A stretch of 64,000 nucleotides of DNA from Sorghum bicolor (lineage: Eukaryota; Streptophyta; Magnoliopsida; Poales; Poaceae), in assembly GCF_000003195.3 (NCBI RefSeq), contig NC_012877.2:10642855-10706854 (forward strand), read 5' to 3'. This document shows positions 42,601-54,274 of this stretch, in pieces (the stretch's first letter is position 1; each line of letters begins with the position of its first letter). The notes beneath the pieces are model-generated. The model ran no database searches. It saw nothing but the letters and a program-made list of their open reading frames with translations, and was not told the origin of the DNA. The translations under genes were made by a program, and so were the position numbers.

Positions 42601-43320
42601 ATGCGGCTAGTAAATATAAATTTAATCCTGAAATTTAATTTAGTCAAAGGTTCTAAGTGTCATGTGTGCGTGCAATCCAAGCAACCTCGCAAGCCTCACA
42701 AGGCTGCAGAGGCGAGAAACTTGGCACCATTAGAACTAATCCATTTTGATCTATGCGAGATGAATGATGAATTGACTAAAGGTGGTAGACGATACTTCAT
42801 TACATTTATAGACGATTGTACTAGATTTTGTCATGTGTACTTGCTTAAAACAAAGGATGAAGTATTATAATATTTTAAAGCCTATAAAGCTGAAGTAGAA
42901 AATCAACTTGAGAGGAAAATTAAACGCTTAAGGTCCGATCATGTTGGAGAATATTTTTCAAGTGATTTTTCTGATTTCTGCATAGAATATGGAATTATTC
43001 ACGAGAGGACATCACCATACTCACCATAGTCCAATGGGATTGCCGAAAGAAAGAACCGTACTCTAACTGAGATGGTTAACGCCATGTTAGAGACTTCGGG
43101 ACAAATGAATGGTGGGGTGAGGCGATGCTGACAGCATGTCATGTCCTGAATAGAGTTCCTATAAAAAAATAAAGAAATCACACCATTTGAGGAATGAGAA
43201 AAGAAGAGAATAAATGTCTCCTATTTGCGTACTTGGGGTTCTTTGGCTAAAGTGAATGTGCCAATAAACAAGAAACGTAAATTTGGACCTAAGACAGTTG
43301 ATTGTATTTTCCTTGGTTAT
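42601..43320 (+). pseudogene. Copia-2 integrase
   Basis: GAG-pre-integrase remnant CHVCVQSKQPRKPHK, then APLELIHFDLCEMN, YFITFIDDCTRF, RSDHVGEYFS and SNGIAERKNRTLTEM, so all three DDE positions are still readable. The frame is broken by stops at 42868, near 43028 and beyond. The downstream block VPINKKRKFGPKTVDCIFLGY marks the end of the domain. Confidence 0.8.
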
Positions 43321-45156
43321 ATACTACTCACAGCGTAGGGTATAGGTTTTTAATTATAAATTCTGGAGTATCATATATGCATGTTGGTACTATAATGGAA
43401 TCCAGAGATGCAACATTCTTTGAAAGTGAATTTCCTATAAAAAGTACACCTAATATTTCTAGCCATGAATCTATAGATTCCTATGAGCAATTTATTCCGA
43501 TAGAACAAACTGAGGAACCCCATGTTCACTATCCTGAGGAGGATGATAATATAGTCACTCGAACGAGCAAAAGACAAAGGAAAGTGAAGTCTTTTGGAGA
43601 TGACTATATTGTGTACCTTGTGGATGATACCCCAACAACCATTAAAGAGGCATTTTCCTCTCCTGATGCTGACTTGTGGAAGGAAGCAATAAGAAATGAG
43701 ATGGATTCAATAATGTCTATATGGAACTTGGGAAGTGGTTATGGGTGTAAACCTATAGGGTGTAAATGGGTGTTCAAGAAAAAGTTATGCCTGATGGTAC
43801 AGTTGAGAGGTATAAGGCTAGGCTTGTGGCTAAGGGTTATACCCAAAGAGAAGGGGAAGATTTCTTTGATACTTATTCATCGGTTGCCCGTTTGACAACA
43901 ATTCGAGTGTTACTATCCTTGGCTACCTCTCATGGTCTTCTCATTCATCAGATAGATGTAAAGACAACTTTCCTAAATGGAGAGTTAGAGGAAGAGATCT
44001 ATATGGATCAACCTGATGGATTTGTAACAAGTGGTCAAAAAGGCAAGGTGTGTAAGCTATTAAAATCCCTATATGGCCTAAAATAAGCTCCAAAACAATG
44101 GCATGAGAAGTTTGACAGAACTTTAACTTCTGCCGGCTTTGCTGTTAATGAAGCTGATAAATGTGTGTACTATCGGTTTGGTGGGGGTGAAGGTGTGATC
44201 CTTTGTCTATACGTGCATGACATACTCATCCTTGGGACAAGCCTTGATGTGATCCAGGAAGTTAAAGACTTTTTGTCTAATAACTTTGAGATGAAAGATT
44301 TGGGAGAAGCTGATGTTATTCTAAACATTAAGCTTTTAAGAGAAGGCAATGGTGGGGTTACACTTGTGCAATCCACTATGTGGAAAAGATTTTAAGTTGC
44401 TTTGGTTATAGTAACTGTCAATCTGCTCCTACGCCTTATGATCCTCGTGTGCTATTGAGGAAAAATCAAAGAATAGCAAGGGATCAACTAAGATTCTCTC
44501 AAATTATAGGTTCACTGATGTACCTTGCAAGTGCCACGAGGCCTGATATCTCGTTTGCAGTGAGCAAACTCAGCCAGTTTGTATCAAATCCGGGAGATAT
44601 TCACTACCAAGCTCTTGAGAGAGTAATGTGCTATTTGAAAGGTACTGTGAGCTATGGCATTCACTATACCGGATACCCCAAGGTATTAGAGGGTTATTGT
44701 AACGCAAATTGGATATCTGATGCTGATGTTTTAAAGGCCACAAGTGGATATGTGTTTCTACTTGGAGGTGGCACTGTTTTATGGAAGTCTTGCAAGTAGA
44801 CTATCTTAACGAAGTCAACCATGGAAGCAGAACTCATAGCATTAGACACCGCCGGTGCTGAATGGCTTCGTGAACTCCTAATGGATCTACCGGTGGTTGA
44901 AAAACCTGTGCCGACTATTTCCATGAACTGTGACAATCAAACAGTGATCACAAAAGTCAACAGTTCTAAGGACAACATGAAGTCCACAAGGCATGTCAAA
45001 CGGCGTTTGAAGACTGTCAGAAAACTGAGAAACTCCAGAGTTATAGCGTTTGACTATGTCCATACGTCTAAGAATCTGGCAAATCAATTCACAAAGGAAC
45101 TATCACATAATGTGATAGATAGTGCATCGAGTGAGATGGGTTTGAGACCCACGTAA
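43321..45156 (+). pseudogene. Copia-2 reverse transcriptase and RNase H
   Basis: After a variable linker (RTSKRQRKVKSFGDDYIVYL) RT reads CKWVFKKK, RYKARLVAKGYTQREGEDF, HQIDVKTTFLNGELEEEIYM, CLYVHDILILG and FEMKDLGEADVIL. The catalytic YVDD is YVHD. RNase H reads GSLMYLASATRPDISFAV, GYCNANWISDADVLKATSG, MEAELIALDTAGAEWL and CDNQTVITKVNSSKDN. There are several frameshifts. The next 540 bp (45157-45696) is non-coding and ends in the purine-rich tract AGAAATAGGTGGGGA before the LTR. Confidence 0.83.
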
Positions 45157-45696
45157 GGTCTATCCTGGTGGCAACCTGTTCTATATGATCGGAGATCCCA
45201 TGAAGTAAAATGGTGAAACAAGCCAAAAGTAGATTGTGAGGAAAGACCCTTTACTTAACTCATCTTAATTGTACTTCTTTCCTAAGTCTGTAAGGAAGAC
45301 TGGTTATATACCTTAATGTATTCCAAAGCGGCTTGTGAAGCGATAGATGTCCTACAGAACATCTTTAAGGAATACTCCTATATGAGTTTGACTGCTAGTC
45401 ATAGTCTATGAGATTTGGGTGGTCTCTAGATATACATGAATGGACCAGAAGTATGACTTATATGCTTAAACCAGAGGGGATGTTCATGCAACCCGGTATC
45501 AATTATGAGTTTAGATGAAACTTATATCACACAAAACTTGCAATTCAAGGCATAGTCCATTGTTCAAGTTGTGACTAAGTGTAATCTATACTCTAGGTGG
45601 CAGTTCAACTTAACAGTCTCCACCGAAACAACTGGTATATGAAACGACATGGAAATTTGAGAGCTTTTCTTATGTGCCCTAGAAATAGGTGGGGAT

Positions 45697-46768
45697 TGTT
45701 GAATATAATGTGGGCTTGTAGCCCATATTCTATTTGATGATTAATTCAAGGACCCATAATAAATGTTATAATAAAAATGGTTTAATACCATATTGATTGT
45801 TGACCATGTGTTAACTCAACTTAAATAGGTGGCCTCTGATTGCTCCTATGGAGAAGTTGGGGAAGGGAAAAAGGGTGCCACACGCACGCGCGCCACCGCC
45901 GCCGCTGAGCCGAGCCTAGCCGAGCCGTGGCGAGGCGAGGCGAGCATGCTTGTCTTGTTTTGTCTTGTCTTGTCTTGTCGAGGTCGAGACGAGACGAGAC
46001 GTGATGTGACATACACGTGGTGAAAAAGGAAAGAGAGGAGAATCGGGATTTGATGATCTGACCATTGTCTGGTTAAAGACAATTAACTGCGATAGATTGC
46101 CATTAACTCAAACGTTTTCTCTTAGGGCCTATATATTCCATACGCAAGACACTTTCCTTCTGCAAGACACAACACAATCAGTCATTCTTCTCCTCCTGTC
46201 GATTGCTCTCGGTTCATCCCCGTTCCGAACCTCTGCACGCACAGAGATCGGGAGAGTAGGCCTCAGAACCCGACGCCCTGCATCGAGACACCTGCTTGGG
46301 TGTGCGGGCAATTAGATTTTTGGGGAGCGCTTTCCGCGACTGCTCGCCGGCGAGATCGACGTACATCGACTACTTCCTTCCTGCGGATCGGGATCGGCTT
46401 CTTCCTAGTGCCATAGATCGACTACTTCCTGCGGATCGGGATCTTCTTCTGATCGACTACTTCGTCTTCTTCCTGGCGGACGTTCGCGGGAGTGCACTGT
46501 GAACATCTACCCGCATCGACTGAGGTCTACTACTTCAAGCAACACACTATGTCGACTAGTGTGAATGGAGCCGCCGGTGCCTTCGGCACTGGTCCCTCCT
46601 CGGGGTACAATCTTAAACGATTGTTTATTACTTTGTAGCAGTAGTTCTTGCAATGTTATCTCTAATCTGAGTAGTGATAAAATTGCACACGTGCACATAT
46701 ATGCCACTAGTGTATTATGCGTAATTTTCTGGATTAAATTAAACATTAAAATGTCTAATTTTCTAACA
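45697..46768 (+). repeat. Copia-2 3' LTR
   Basis: 1072 bp, same borders as the left LTR. It differs by many substitutions, one copy fewer of the GAGAC/TTGTC block, and a deletion near 46638, so this insertion is clearly older than Gypsy-1 or Gypsy-2. Confidence 0.92.
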
Positions 46769-47086
46769 TTTCCCACCTCCTCACAATATGCATACATCTT
46801 CAACAAGGGGCTGCCTACTTAAGTGTTCCCGGAGTTTAGGCCCAGTCCAAACATGCAGAGTGGCTGACGATTCGACTGTGGGGCGCGTTAGCAATAGGCG
46901 TCCTAATGGGCTGTTATGGGCCTGGTACTAAGCCTAGTCGGCTAGGTGCCTTAGGGTTTAAGATAGATTGATAAGGCAAGGATCACCGTTGATTGGGTGT
47001 TTCTATAAACCCTCCAGATCCTTGCCTATATATTGTACCCTGTACCTTATTAATCAATCATCAATCCCGAGACCTATTCGCTCTCA

Positions 47087-48842
47087 CCATTTCTATCAGC
47101 ATGTTAAATACAGTTGAATCTCTCTTGATATTCTCATCTCTACAAAGGTTATTTATCAGTTTTGAACATGAAAAATGATCCAAAATATTTCCTCGTTGAG
47201 CAACCCTACAAAACCGCTTGTAAGCATCATCAGTGGACCTGAATGGCATTGTACAGAACTTCAATATTATCTAACCTTTCCCCTACTTTATTAGATATTT
47301 CCTCTGCTTTGCTCAGGTGGCATCCCCTACAAAAACCATCAATTGCCAGACCATAGGTTATTGAATTCTCCAACCCTTGATCCAACATGTGCTAGAAGGT
47401 CATCTACTGATCTACCACCTTAACAAGGCCTCTCTGGAAAAATCCACTGATCAATGCATTATATGTAACTACGTCCAGTTTTATACTTTCCTTCAGCATC
47501 CTCTTGAATATCTGTAGAGCACTTTGTATTTCTCCCTTCAGATAGTAACCATTTATCAGGCATGTATAGTGGATTTTGTCAGGTGCCAAACCCCTAGCCA
47601 TCATTTCAGTCAGTAGTTCAACTGCCTCGTCCATATTCCCAAGCTTGCAATAAGCATCCATAGCAATGTTATATACAGCCCCATCACGATGGACCCCTGA
47701 ATCCTTAAAGTTCTCAAGTGCACAATAACTTCAGATGTTTTACCTAACTTCCTAGAGCACTGTAGAAGATAACTGACAATGTAACAATTTATCTCTATAC
47801 CATGGGATACCATGGCTTCAAATTGAGCAACTGCCTTCATTGAATTTCTCATTTTGCAATAACTGCGAATGAGATAGATGTAACCATATACATCAGGGGC
47901 ATATTCTTGTTTTTTCTGTAACTCCAAGACCTTTTCAGCTTCTCCCTGGTGGCCCCTTGAAGATGAGAGATAGAGTAGCATAATAAGCTAGAATTGAAAA
48001 ATTCAAAAAAATAAGCTAGAATTGCAAAGACCAATAACAAATGACTACTATCCATGTGCATCTGGTTTCACTCCCATTTTAGTCACATCAACCGACAACT
48101 GGAATGCTATGTCTGCTGGTTTCACTCCCATTTTAGTAATCTCAACCCACAACTGGAATGCTATGCTTGCCTTCTTTGCTTTTAAAAGATATATAATGAC
48201 TATTTTTAATGAATCAGCATTCAGATTTAATTGAGTATTTCATTTGTTCATAAGCTGCAATAACCATCTCTGCTTCACTGCTCTGTGCTACAAATTTGAG
48301 AACAAAATTGCGATAACGATTGATGAAGCATCTCGATTGTTGCTTGTGCATCATGGCATATCATGTAAGCCTTGATTAAGCAATTGCAAGCAAATGAGAG
48401 TGCGTGAGACAAGGCACATGTTTTTTCTGAGGTGATTCATGAGTGCTACAACTTCAGGATCACGACTACCAGTTGGCCAATCAATATCACAGAACAAGGA
48501 TACCAACATCGTCTCCTGGCATGAATGGGATAAAATGTGCATGATCTCTGAATAGGTCGAAAAGTCATGACGAAACCCAATACTTTTGGTATCTTTAAAG
48601 TAGGCAAATGCAACAGCAGGTTCCTCTTTAGACAGCAGAGTGCTTGCACAACACTATCAGAGCTGGGATTGTTTATGGATCATTTTATTCAGAGTAAAGT
48701 TTGGCTTTTCATCGCCACTCGAGTAGTCTGATAGAACAGAAGCAGCGAGAGCTGAGAGGGGGCAAGAAAATGTTTCCCTGGAGAAAACCCTCCAGCGTCT
48801 GAACCATTCAGCAGTGCCTTTTGATTGACACCTTATGAGCAC
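47087..48842 (-). pseudogene. PPR protein pseudogene, 5' part (At2g26790-like)
   Basis: A P-class pentatricopeptide-repeat gene on the minus strand. From the start (48842, where the expected ATG reads GTG): a targeting-peptide-like opening (ALAASVLSDYSSGDEKPNF), then frames giving FVMTF-type helices after a 1-nt deletion near 48620. Recognisable repeats are YAPDVYGYIYLIRSYCKMRN, SHGIEINCYIVSYLLQCSRK, MDAYCKLGNMDEAVELL, LAPDKIHYTCLINGYYLKGE, KLDVVTYNALISGF and DHFSCSKLINNLCRDENIKR. Frameshifts and a deletion near 48000-48300 disrupt it. Repeat order resembles the mitochondrial At2g26790-type PPR family as I remember it. Functional members bind organellar RNA. It continues at 37068-37350 beyond Copia-1. 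Confidence 0.82.
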
Positions 48843-49394
48843 TGAAAATATGGATCTTACAGCCCTGCATTTGGCTCATCATAGGTAAAAAGGAATCTGC
48901 CTGCAATAAAAAAAGAGAGACACAAAAAAATTCAATCAAATCATGAACTTGCTGGTGTATGAACTTTAATATAATAAGTAGGAACCTGTGAAACTTCTAA
49001 TATCACAAATCAGAATTATATAGACATTTTGTAAATCTTAAGAAATTGTTCTTAAATAGGATGCATTAAAAGAGTACTCCCAACTCATTTGCACCAACAG
49101 AAGCAGCCAAAATAACACTCCATATTTTGCAATTCCCACAGAAAAATGATGACCTTGGGCCGGCCGTTACCTATCCGTATCAAGATACTCATTTTTTTGA
49201 GGAAACAGGAGAGGTTTACCCCCTATTGAGCTTTACTGCAAAAGAAAAGGTACAAAAAGGTTCCCTGAAACAAAATAAGGAGACAAAAAAGGTAACAAAG
49301 AAAATTGAAAGGATTACAGATAAGCTTCTAGCATTATATTCAAATTTGGATATATATGATATGATGTCGAAAAACCATTCATATGTTATCTGAC

Positions 49395-49500
49395 ACAGTT
49401 GACAATATCGGTACCTGGCTGATTTTTCGTCTGCCGTTGTTGCAGATGCTGATTTGTTACGAGAGAAAAACACTATTCTTCTATAGCTGAAAAGTAGTAA
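49395..49500. mobile_element. hAT-type MITE fragment
   Basis: Carries TGGCTGATTTTTCG...GAGAGAAAAACACT...AGCTGAAAAGTA, a degenerate version of the common grass hAT MITE also seen at 56010-56160. No clear ends. The rest of 48843-49960 shows no gene I can support. Confidence 0.45.
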
Positions 49501-49986
49501 TGATAATTTCAAGTGAACAGGGCATGAATACTGTAGCTATCTATTATTCGTACCATACTTATCAATTCCACTTACACACCTATTACAATTCAACAAATAA
49601 TCCATCTTCATACTCGCTTGTTCCATGGTAACAGCGTACATTTGTTATGCAACTTAGCTGGCCAGTGAATTTTTCGGCGTGATTAGCATCCACTTTGGCT
49701 TGGTACGTTTGAATGAATTACCAACGAACCCACATTTAGTTCAAATCCAAACCTGGATTACTTATATAAAGTTCATAAGTACTCACAAATATGTCAGCAC
49801 CAACCAGCAATCAACCTCTGTTGGGCATGTTCGCGCTCGACCTGCTCAGCAGCTCACCTCCCAGCCACACCCCACACGAGTGCCCCTGATTGTAAAATAC
49901 CAACAGCCTCCTCTAGGCGCCGCGTCAATTCAACCTGCCATTGCCGCCGCGCGACGCAAACTACGGTTTTTGCCTGCAACAGAGCG

Positions 49987-50064
49987 CCGCCGCCGCCGCT
50001 CTATGCATTTTTTTTTTGTTTTTTTGTTTTTTTTGTTTTTTTGTTTTTTTTGTTTTTTTTTTCA
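49987..50064. repeat. (GCC)n followed by T-rich (T7-9 G)n tract
   Basis: A short GCCGCCGCCGCCG run, then about 55 bp of T runs separated by single G. It could be a decayed poly(A) read on the other strand. From 50065 to 50625 nothing is recognised. Confidence 0.7.
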
Positions 50065-50627
50065 GCTGTGTTCCAGAGCCTGGCTGCCTGGGCGTACATC
50101 AGTTTCCGGCCCACTGAAACAGCGAACAAATGGAAACCAACTGAGCCCGAATACATGGGCTCTTCAGTGAATTGCCTGCCAGGGTGATTGGTTTGGACGG
50201 CCCAGTTTGTGTGTATGACATGTTGCTGTAGAAAGGAAAAAAAGTCTACTCTGCCACCCTCTACTATCACAAAAATCAGCATTTCCTCTCTAACCTAGAA
50301 AAACTGGACATAACTCCTTCCCCATATTTTCAAACTGGACATATGACCTCCCTGGCCATTTCTCTAGTTGGTTTTTCTTTTTTTTTCTTTTATATCTATT
50401 TCGAGTGAATCTTTGAAAAATCATAGAAAATTATAGAAAATCATAAATTAGAAAATCTAATTTTATTGAACTTCATATGAGTAGATTTATATGGTAAACT
50501 TATCATATGGTATGTTTTAGTACAAAAAAATTGCTCTAGCTTTAGATCTATGCTTTTTTGTGAATGTTTTATAGCTGCAGTTTATGTGGTCCTAATGTGG
50601 TGAATTTTTTATGGTGGACTACTCCAT

Positions 50628-50680
50628 CTTTCTCGACGTGCCCCTCCTTGACAAGCATGACGAGTTTGCAATGGCTTTGT
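50628..50680 (-). pseudogene. Relic of a second F-box gene (C-terminal fragment)
   Basis: About 50 bp (TTTCTCGACGTGCCCCTCC...) align at roughly three quarters identity to 51892-51942, which encodes the ALERVVLVREGRVEED segment of the F-box gene. It is in the same orientation, 1.3 kb downstream of that gene's homologous segment. It is AT-drifted, non-coding and too short for a full domain. Confidence 0.5.
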
Positions 50681-51045
50681 TTTTTCATTCTCTAATATAT
50701 CTCATAAAGGAATAAAAATCTAGATGAAAAAAAAACTTCTTTAACATGGGAAGCATTTTTATGCGTATTGGTGTATATATGGTGCTTCCATTGTGTGTAT
50801 TGCTTCTAACTTCCGATGGTGGTTACAATAAACAGACATGGTTCCATGAACTTAGTTTGCCTACCAACAAGAAACACAACTTTGGCATTAAAAGAACACT
50901 AGGATGATTCCGCATGTTGTCGCGGGTATGAAGAAGGAATATAAATATATAACTCTTTTATTAGCATAATCGTGGAGCACAGTGGATGATGTGTCTCGTT
51001 GATGTAGATATCATAATTCTTGTGCTAATAAACTTTAATGCAAAT

Positions 51046-51217
51046 GATAATAGATTGCTGAGGTGGACACTTTGCATGTCAAGAGAAATTGATAGTGACA
51101 AATGATAGTAGACTGCTGAGGTGGACGTTTTGCATTTTAAGAGAAATAGATAGTGGGGTTGATAGTGGACTGCTGAGGTGGACGCGATGCATATCTAGAG
51201 AAATAGATAGTGAGGTT
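51046..51217. repeat. 57-bp tandem repeat, three copies
   Basis: Copies start at 51046, 51103 and 51160, each opening GATARTRGAYTGCTGAGGTGGAC and ending AAGAGAAATAGATAGTG with small changes. Non-coding. The flanks up to 51754 contain no other recognised feature. Confidence 0.85.
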
Positions 51218-51754
51218 TTGCTTTATAAGATTGCTTTGTTTCCCAAATAAAACGAATTGCTTTATTTCTTCTTAGACCCACCAAATCATCCCTTATGTGT
51301 TCATCCCACTATGCATTTTTCCTTTGCAAATTTGCATGACCGATAAATGGATTAATATTTAGGAATAACTATATATGTTCACTATTTATATACATCTCTA
51401 TCTTTATATTTTTTTTATTTTGTCTACTTAAAACATTGCTATCGCTAATGTTTAGTTTTATGTGTTTACTATGTAATTGATAAAAAATGAACTTAAAGTT
51501 TGTAGAAAACAATGAGATCATTTTCTTCGAATAAAAGTTAGTGGATTTATACATACAAATAAATATATCGTAAAATGATAAACTTGATCATTCGCTACTC
51601 TTTAGGTTGCTACACTGTGAGAATGTCTGAGTCAATGACGTGTGGCCGTGTGGGTGGGGTGAAGATAGAAAAACGTACATGAAAAAAGTCGAGTGCCAAA
51701 TAATCAAATATAAATCTCCAGAGAAATAGAAGAGATGATATGCTTGTACTATAT

Positions 51755-53355
51755 CTATACCAAGGTCACCTCAACATGCGGCTTGGACCATCTTCTACCA
51801 TGCTTGATCTCTGCACTGACCGAGATCCAATCAGCGAGAGTCCATGGGCGGTCGCGCTGCTCCACCACTGTCTTCCAGCCCCAGAGCCCGTCTTCCTCGA
51901 CGCGCCCCTCCCGGACGAGCACGACGCGCTCCAATGCCTTGCACACCCGCACCAGGTACCTCAGGAACCGTGTCTGCCGCGGCGTGTTCGCGAACCCGAC
52001 CATGCACACCTCCCTCAGCTGCTGGTGCCGGAACTTGCGCCGCGGCTGCCAGTATATCGGCCCTCCCTGGTGTTCGTCCGCCGGCGAGGAGGAGCAGGAG
52101 CCGCCGTCCCCGGCGGCCACGTGGATGTGCAGCGTCTCGAGCGCCGGTGATGCCTCGAGGAGGAGGCGCGGCCACGAGATGTCCCAGGTGGGTGGCACGT
52201 CGGCGACGAGGAGCTCCCTCAGGCCGAGCAACGTGGTGTCGAGCGGGCGCGGGAGGATCCACCTCTTCGGCCCGGTGAAACGGACGGCGAGCCTCGACAT
52301 CGACGCCGGCGCGCCACCGAGGAGGGAGTCGAGGACGCGGTGGGGCGTCGCTGGGGACGTGGAGGCGGAGAACGTGAGGGTGAGGTTGACGTGCGTGAGG
52401 CGCGGGACGGTGCCGAAGCTGAGCTCCACCACCACCGGCGCGGTTTCGTCGCCGAGGCACGCGAAGTGGCGGAGCTCGGGGAGTTCCCGCAGCTCGATCG
52501 CCCGGAACGAGCAGCTGTCCACGACGAGCTCCTCCACGCCGGAGCACGGCGCGTCGATCTCCAGGACGTCGCTCGCGCCGCGGCAGCACAGGAGGTGCAC
52601 CACCCGCAGCGCCGCGCCGCAGCCGCCGTGGAACACCGCGTCGTACGCGTGCATCGGGGTGGACGCCGGCGTGTCCTGCAGGACGAGCCGCTGGAGCGCG
52701 GCGTACCGGTGCAGCGGCGGCAGCACGCAGTGGCCCAGCGTCAGGCTGCGGAGGCGCGAGCGGTGGCGCTCGTCGTCGAGGAGGTGGTCCGGGAAGACGT
52801 ACGCGGGCAGCGGGGGGTCACGCGGCGCCGACCTGAGGACGACGACGTCGAGGTGTTGGACACCCCACTCTCCGACGGCGGTCTCGATCATCCGGTCGAT
52901 GATGCCGGCGCCGTCGTAGGTGCGGAAGAACTCGAGGTAGAGTGCGTTGGCGCGCCGACGACGAGCGCCTCCACTGGGCGGCGCGTCCAAGATCCCGGCG
53001 ACGCCGTCGAGGAACGCGCGCATGGCGCGCCGGTCGCAGCGTTTGATGTACCGCAGTAGCTTGCCCTTGCCGTCGATGTCCCTGGCTCGGCGGCGGCGGT
53101 CGAGTGCACGCCTGCACGGAAGTAGCGCGGCGGGAGCACGTCGGCGACGGAGAACCTGAGCGTCGGGAGGTCGCGCACGAGGCGCGCCCAGCGGCGGGAG
53201 AGGACGGCGGTGGAGAGCGCCGTGCGGGTGTCGAGGCAGGACAGGACGCGGCGGAGCAGGGCGTCCGGCAGCGAGCTCAGGCGGTCCTCGCCGCCGGCGG
53301 CATCTGGGCGCAACGGCGAGCGGCGGCGGCGGGGCGCGCTCTTCAACCTAGCCAT
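51755..53355 (-). pseudogene. F-box/LRR (FBD-type) gene with one 8-bp frameshifting insertion
   Basis: Start ATG at 53355 (MARLKSAPRRRRSP). The F-box is at residues ~23-65 (EDRLSSLPDALLRRVLSCL, then TAVLSRRWARLVRDLP), the Skp1-binding module of SCF ubiquitin ligases. After YFRA an 8-bp near-duplication (CGTGCAGG before CGTGCACT, about 53113-53128) shifts the frame. Beyond it the protein is open for ~450 codons: RRRRARDIDGKG, leucine-rich repeats (LRSLTLGHCVLPPL, VEELVVDSCSFRAIEL, LTHVNLTLTFS) and an FBD-like C-terminus (CKALERVVLVREGRVEE, ending HVEVTLV). GC-rich, single exon, with a TATA box. The lesion looks young; an unbroken allele may exist elsewhere. Long frames on the other strand are GC shadows. 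Confidence 0.82.
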
Positions 53356-53410
53356 GGCAGTGGCAGAGATCGATTTAGTTTGGACGCAGGCAATGCAGCA
53401 GCGGCTCTGC

Positions 53411-53420
53411 TAATATATAG
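53411..53420 (-). promoter_or_regulatory. TATA box of the F-box gene
   Basis: The minus strand reads CTATATATTA 56 bp before the ATG, the only TATA-like site at suitable distance. It implies a short 5' leader. Confidence 0.6.
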
Positions 53421-53628
53421 GCAGTGAGGACCGCCTGAGCGCGCGGTTCGGCGGCGAGACGGCATCAGATGGAATCCACGTTCGGATTTTCCGATTCCGG
53501 TCCCAACAAGCAAGTTGTGTCAGAATTCAATTTTTTTTTCACCAATCCATTGATGTTTCCCGAATCTACATTTCTATTAATTTTTTAGTTTCTTGGAAAT
53601 CAGGATTTGTGCTTTTGTTAGAGTTATA

Positions 53629-53862
53629 CTCCCTCCATCCCAAAAAGAGTGTCGTTTTAGGTTTTTGTGCCACAAGTTTGACTCGATTTGTAGAAAATAC
53701 ATGCAATATTTATATCTCAAAATAAATTTGTTAAAAAACTAGACTTAAAGTTCTTTACAATGATACTAATTATGTACTATAAATATTAATATTTTTTACT
53801 ATATATTTAGTTAAAGTTATTTCTCGGGAAGCGAAACGACATTTATTTTGGGACGGTGGGAG
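53629..53862. mobile_element. Stowaway MITE (Tc1/mariner type), TSD TA
   Basis: Termini CTCCCTCCATCCCAAAA and the complement CTCCCACCGTCCCAAAA, 234 bp, flanked by TA on both sides (53627-53628, 53863-53864). The interior shows the usual TTGTGCCACAAGTTTGACT and ACGACATTTATTTTGGGACGG motifs. Confidence 0.92.
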
Positions 53863-54000
53863 TAGCTACTTTGTAAACTTTTTTATAATTGCAACGAAAA
53901 GTAGCATTTTTAAATTACACGATGTACGTAGCATTTACATTATTACTAGTAATTGTGTGAAATACTTTTAAGAAAGGATTTTTACATTGTCAGATCTTTG

Positions 54001-54112
54001 CTTTTGTACTCTCCTTCTACAGAAAGGAAGATTCAAATGAACTTGGTTGCTTTGCTGTTTTGTACTCTCTTTCTGTAGAAAGGAAGATTCAAATGAACTT
54101 GGTTGCTTTGCT
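54001..54112. repeat. 56-bp tandem duplication
   Basis: Two adjacent copies (54001-54056 and 54057-54112) beginning TTTTGTACTCTCYTTCT and ending TTGGTTGCTTTGCT, differing at about four positions. Non-coding. Confidence 0.92.
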
Positions 54113-54274
54113 AAAAAATAATATTGAACTCATTCTAGTTAGATATCTAAATGTATCTGCCACTATACAGTTCTTAAATTTCTTTGTTTTCCTTTTTTCA
54201 ATCAAGTTGTTACCTTTGCCCAAAATGATGGTTTTTCTCCGGTCGTTCAGCTTTATTGCTAAAGGGATAGTACC

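Larger units (their letters stand above)
40537..46768 (+). mobile_element. Copia-2: complete but inactive Ty1/copia element
   Basis: 6,232 bp with LTRs of 1124 and 1072 bp (TGTTGAATATAATG...TTTTCTAACA). The flanks are TGTTC on the left and the same five bases lacking the G on the right (TTTC), so the duplication is recognisable with one deletion. The internal plus-strand region codes gag, integrase, RT and RNase H with numerous stops. The protease region is shortened or lost. A PPT is present. It lies inside the RNase H of Copia-1. Confidence 0.92.
37351..47086 (+). mobile_element. Copia-1: decayed Ty1/copia element, deleted for gag and protease
   Basis: LTR relics at 37351-37518 and 46887-47086 share TTAGCAATAGGCG...ATCAATCCCGAGACCTATT; the right one keeps ~22 bp more. 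Integrase follows the left LTR almost directly, so gag and protease are deleted. Pol then reads integrase, RT and RNase H on the plus strand, interrupted by a hAT MITE (39276-39471) and by Copia-2 (40537-46768). The final RNase H codons resume after Copia-2 (46769-46860: PTSSQYAYIFNKGLPT). No target duplication was found. It sits in the PPR pseudogene. Confidence 0.85.

Noticed and set aside
37346..47091. Target-site duplication for Copia-1
   Set aside because: CTTGC on the left and CCATT on the right do not match under any border I tried; no duplication claimed.
51831..52589. 252-codon Arg/Pro-rich frame and a 239-codon plus-strand frame (52340-53059)
   Set aside because: Shadows of the GC-rich F-box gene; only the minus frame listed shows F-box and leucine-rich-repeat patterns.
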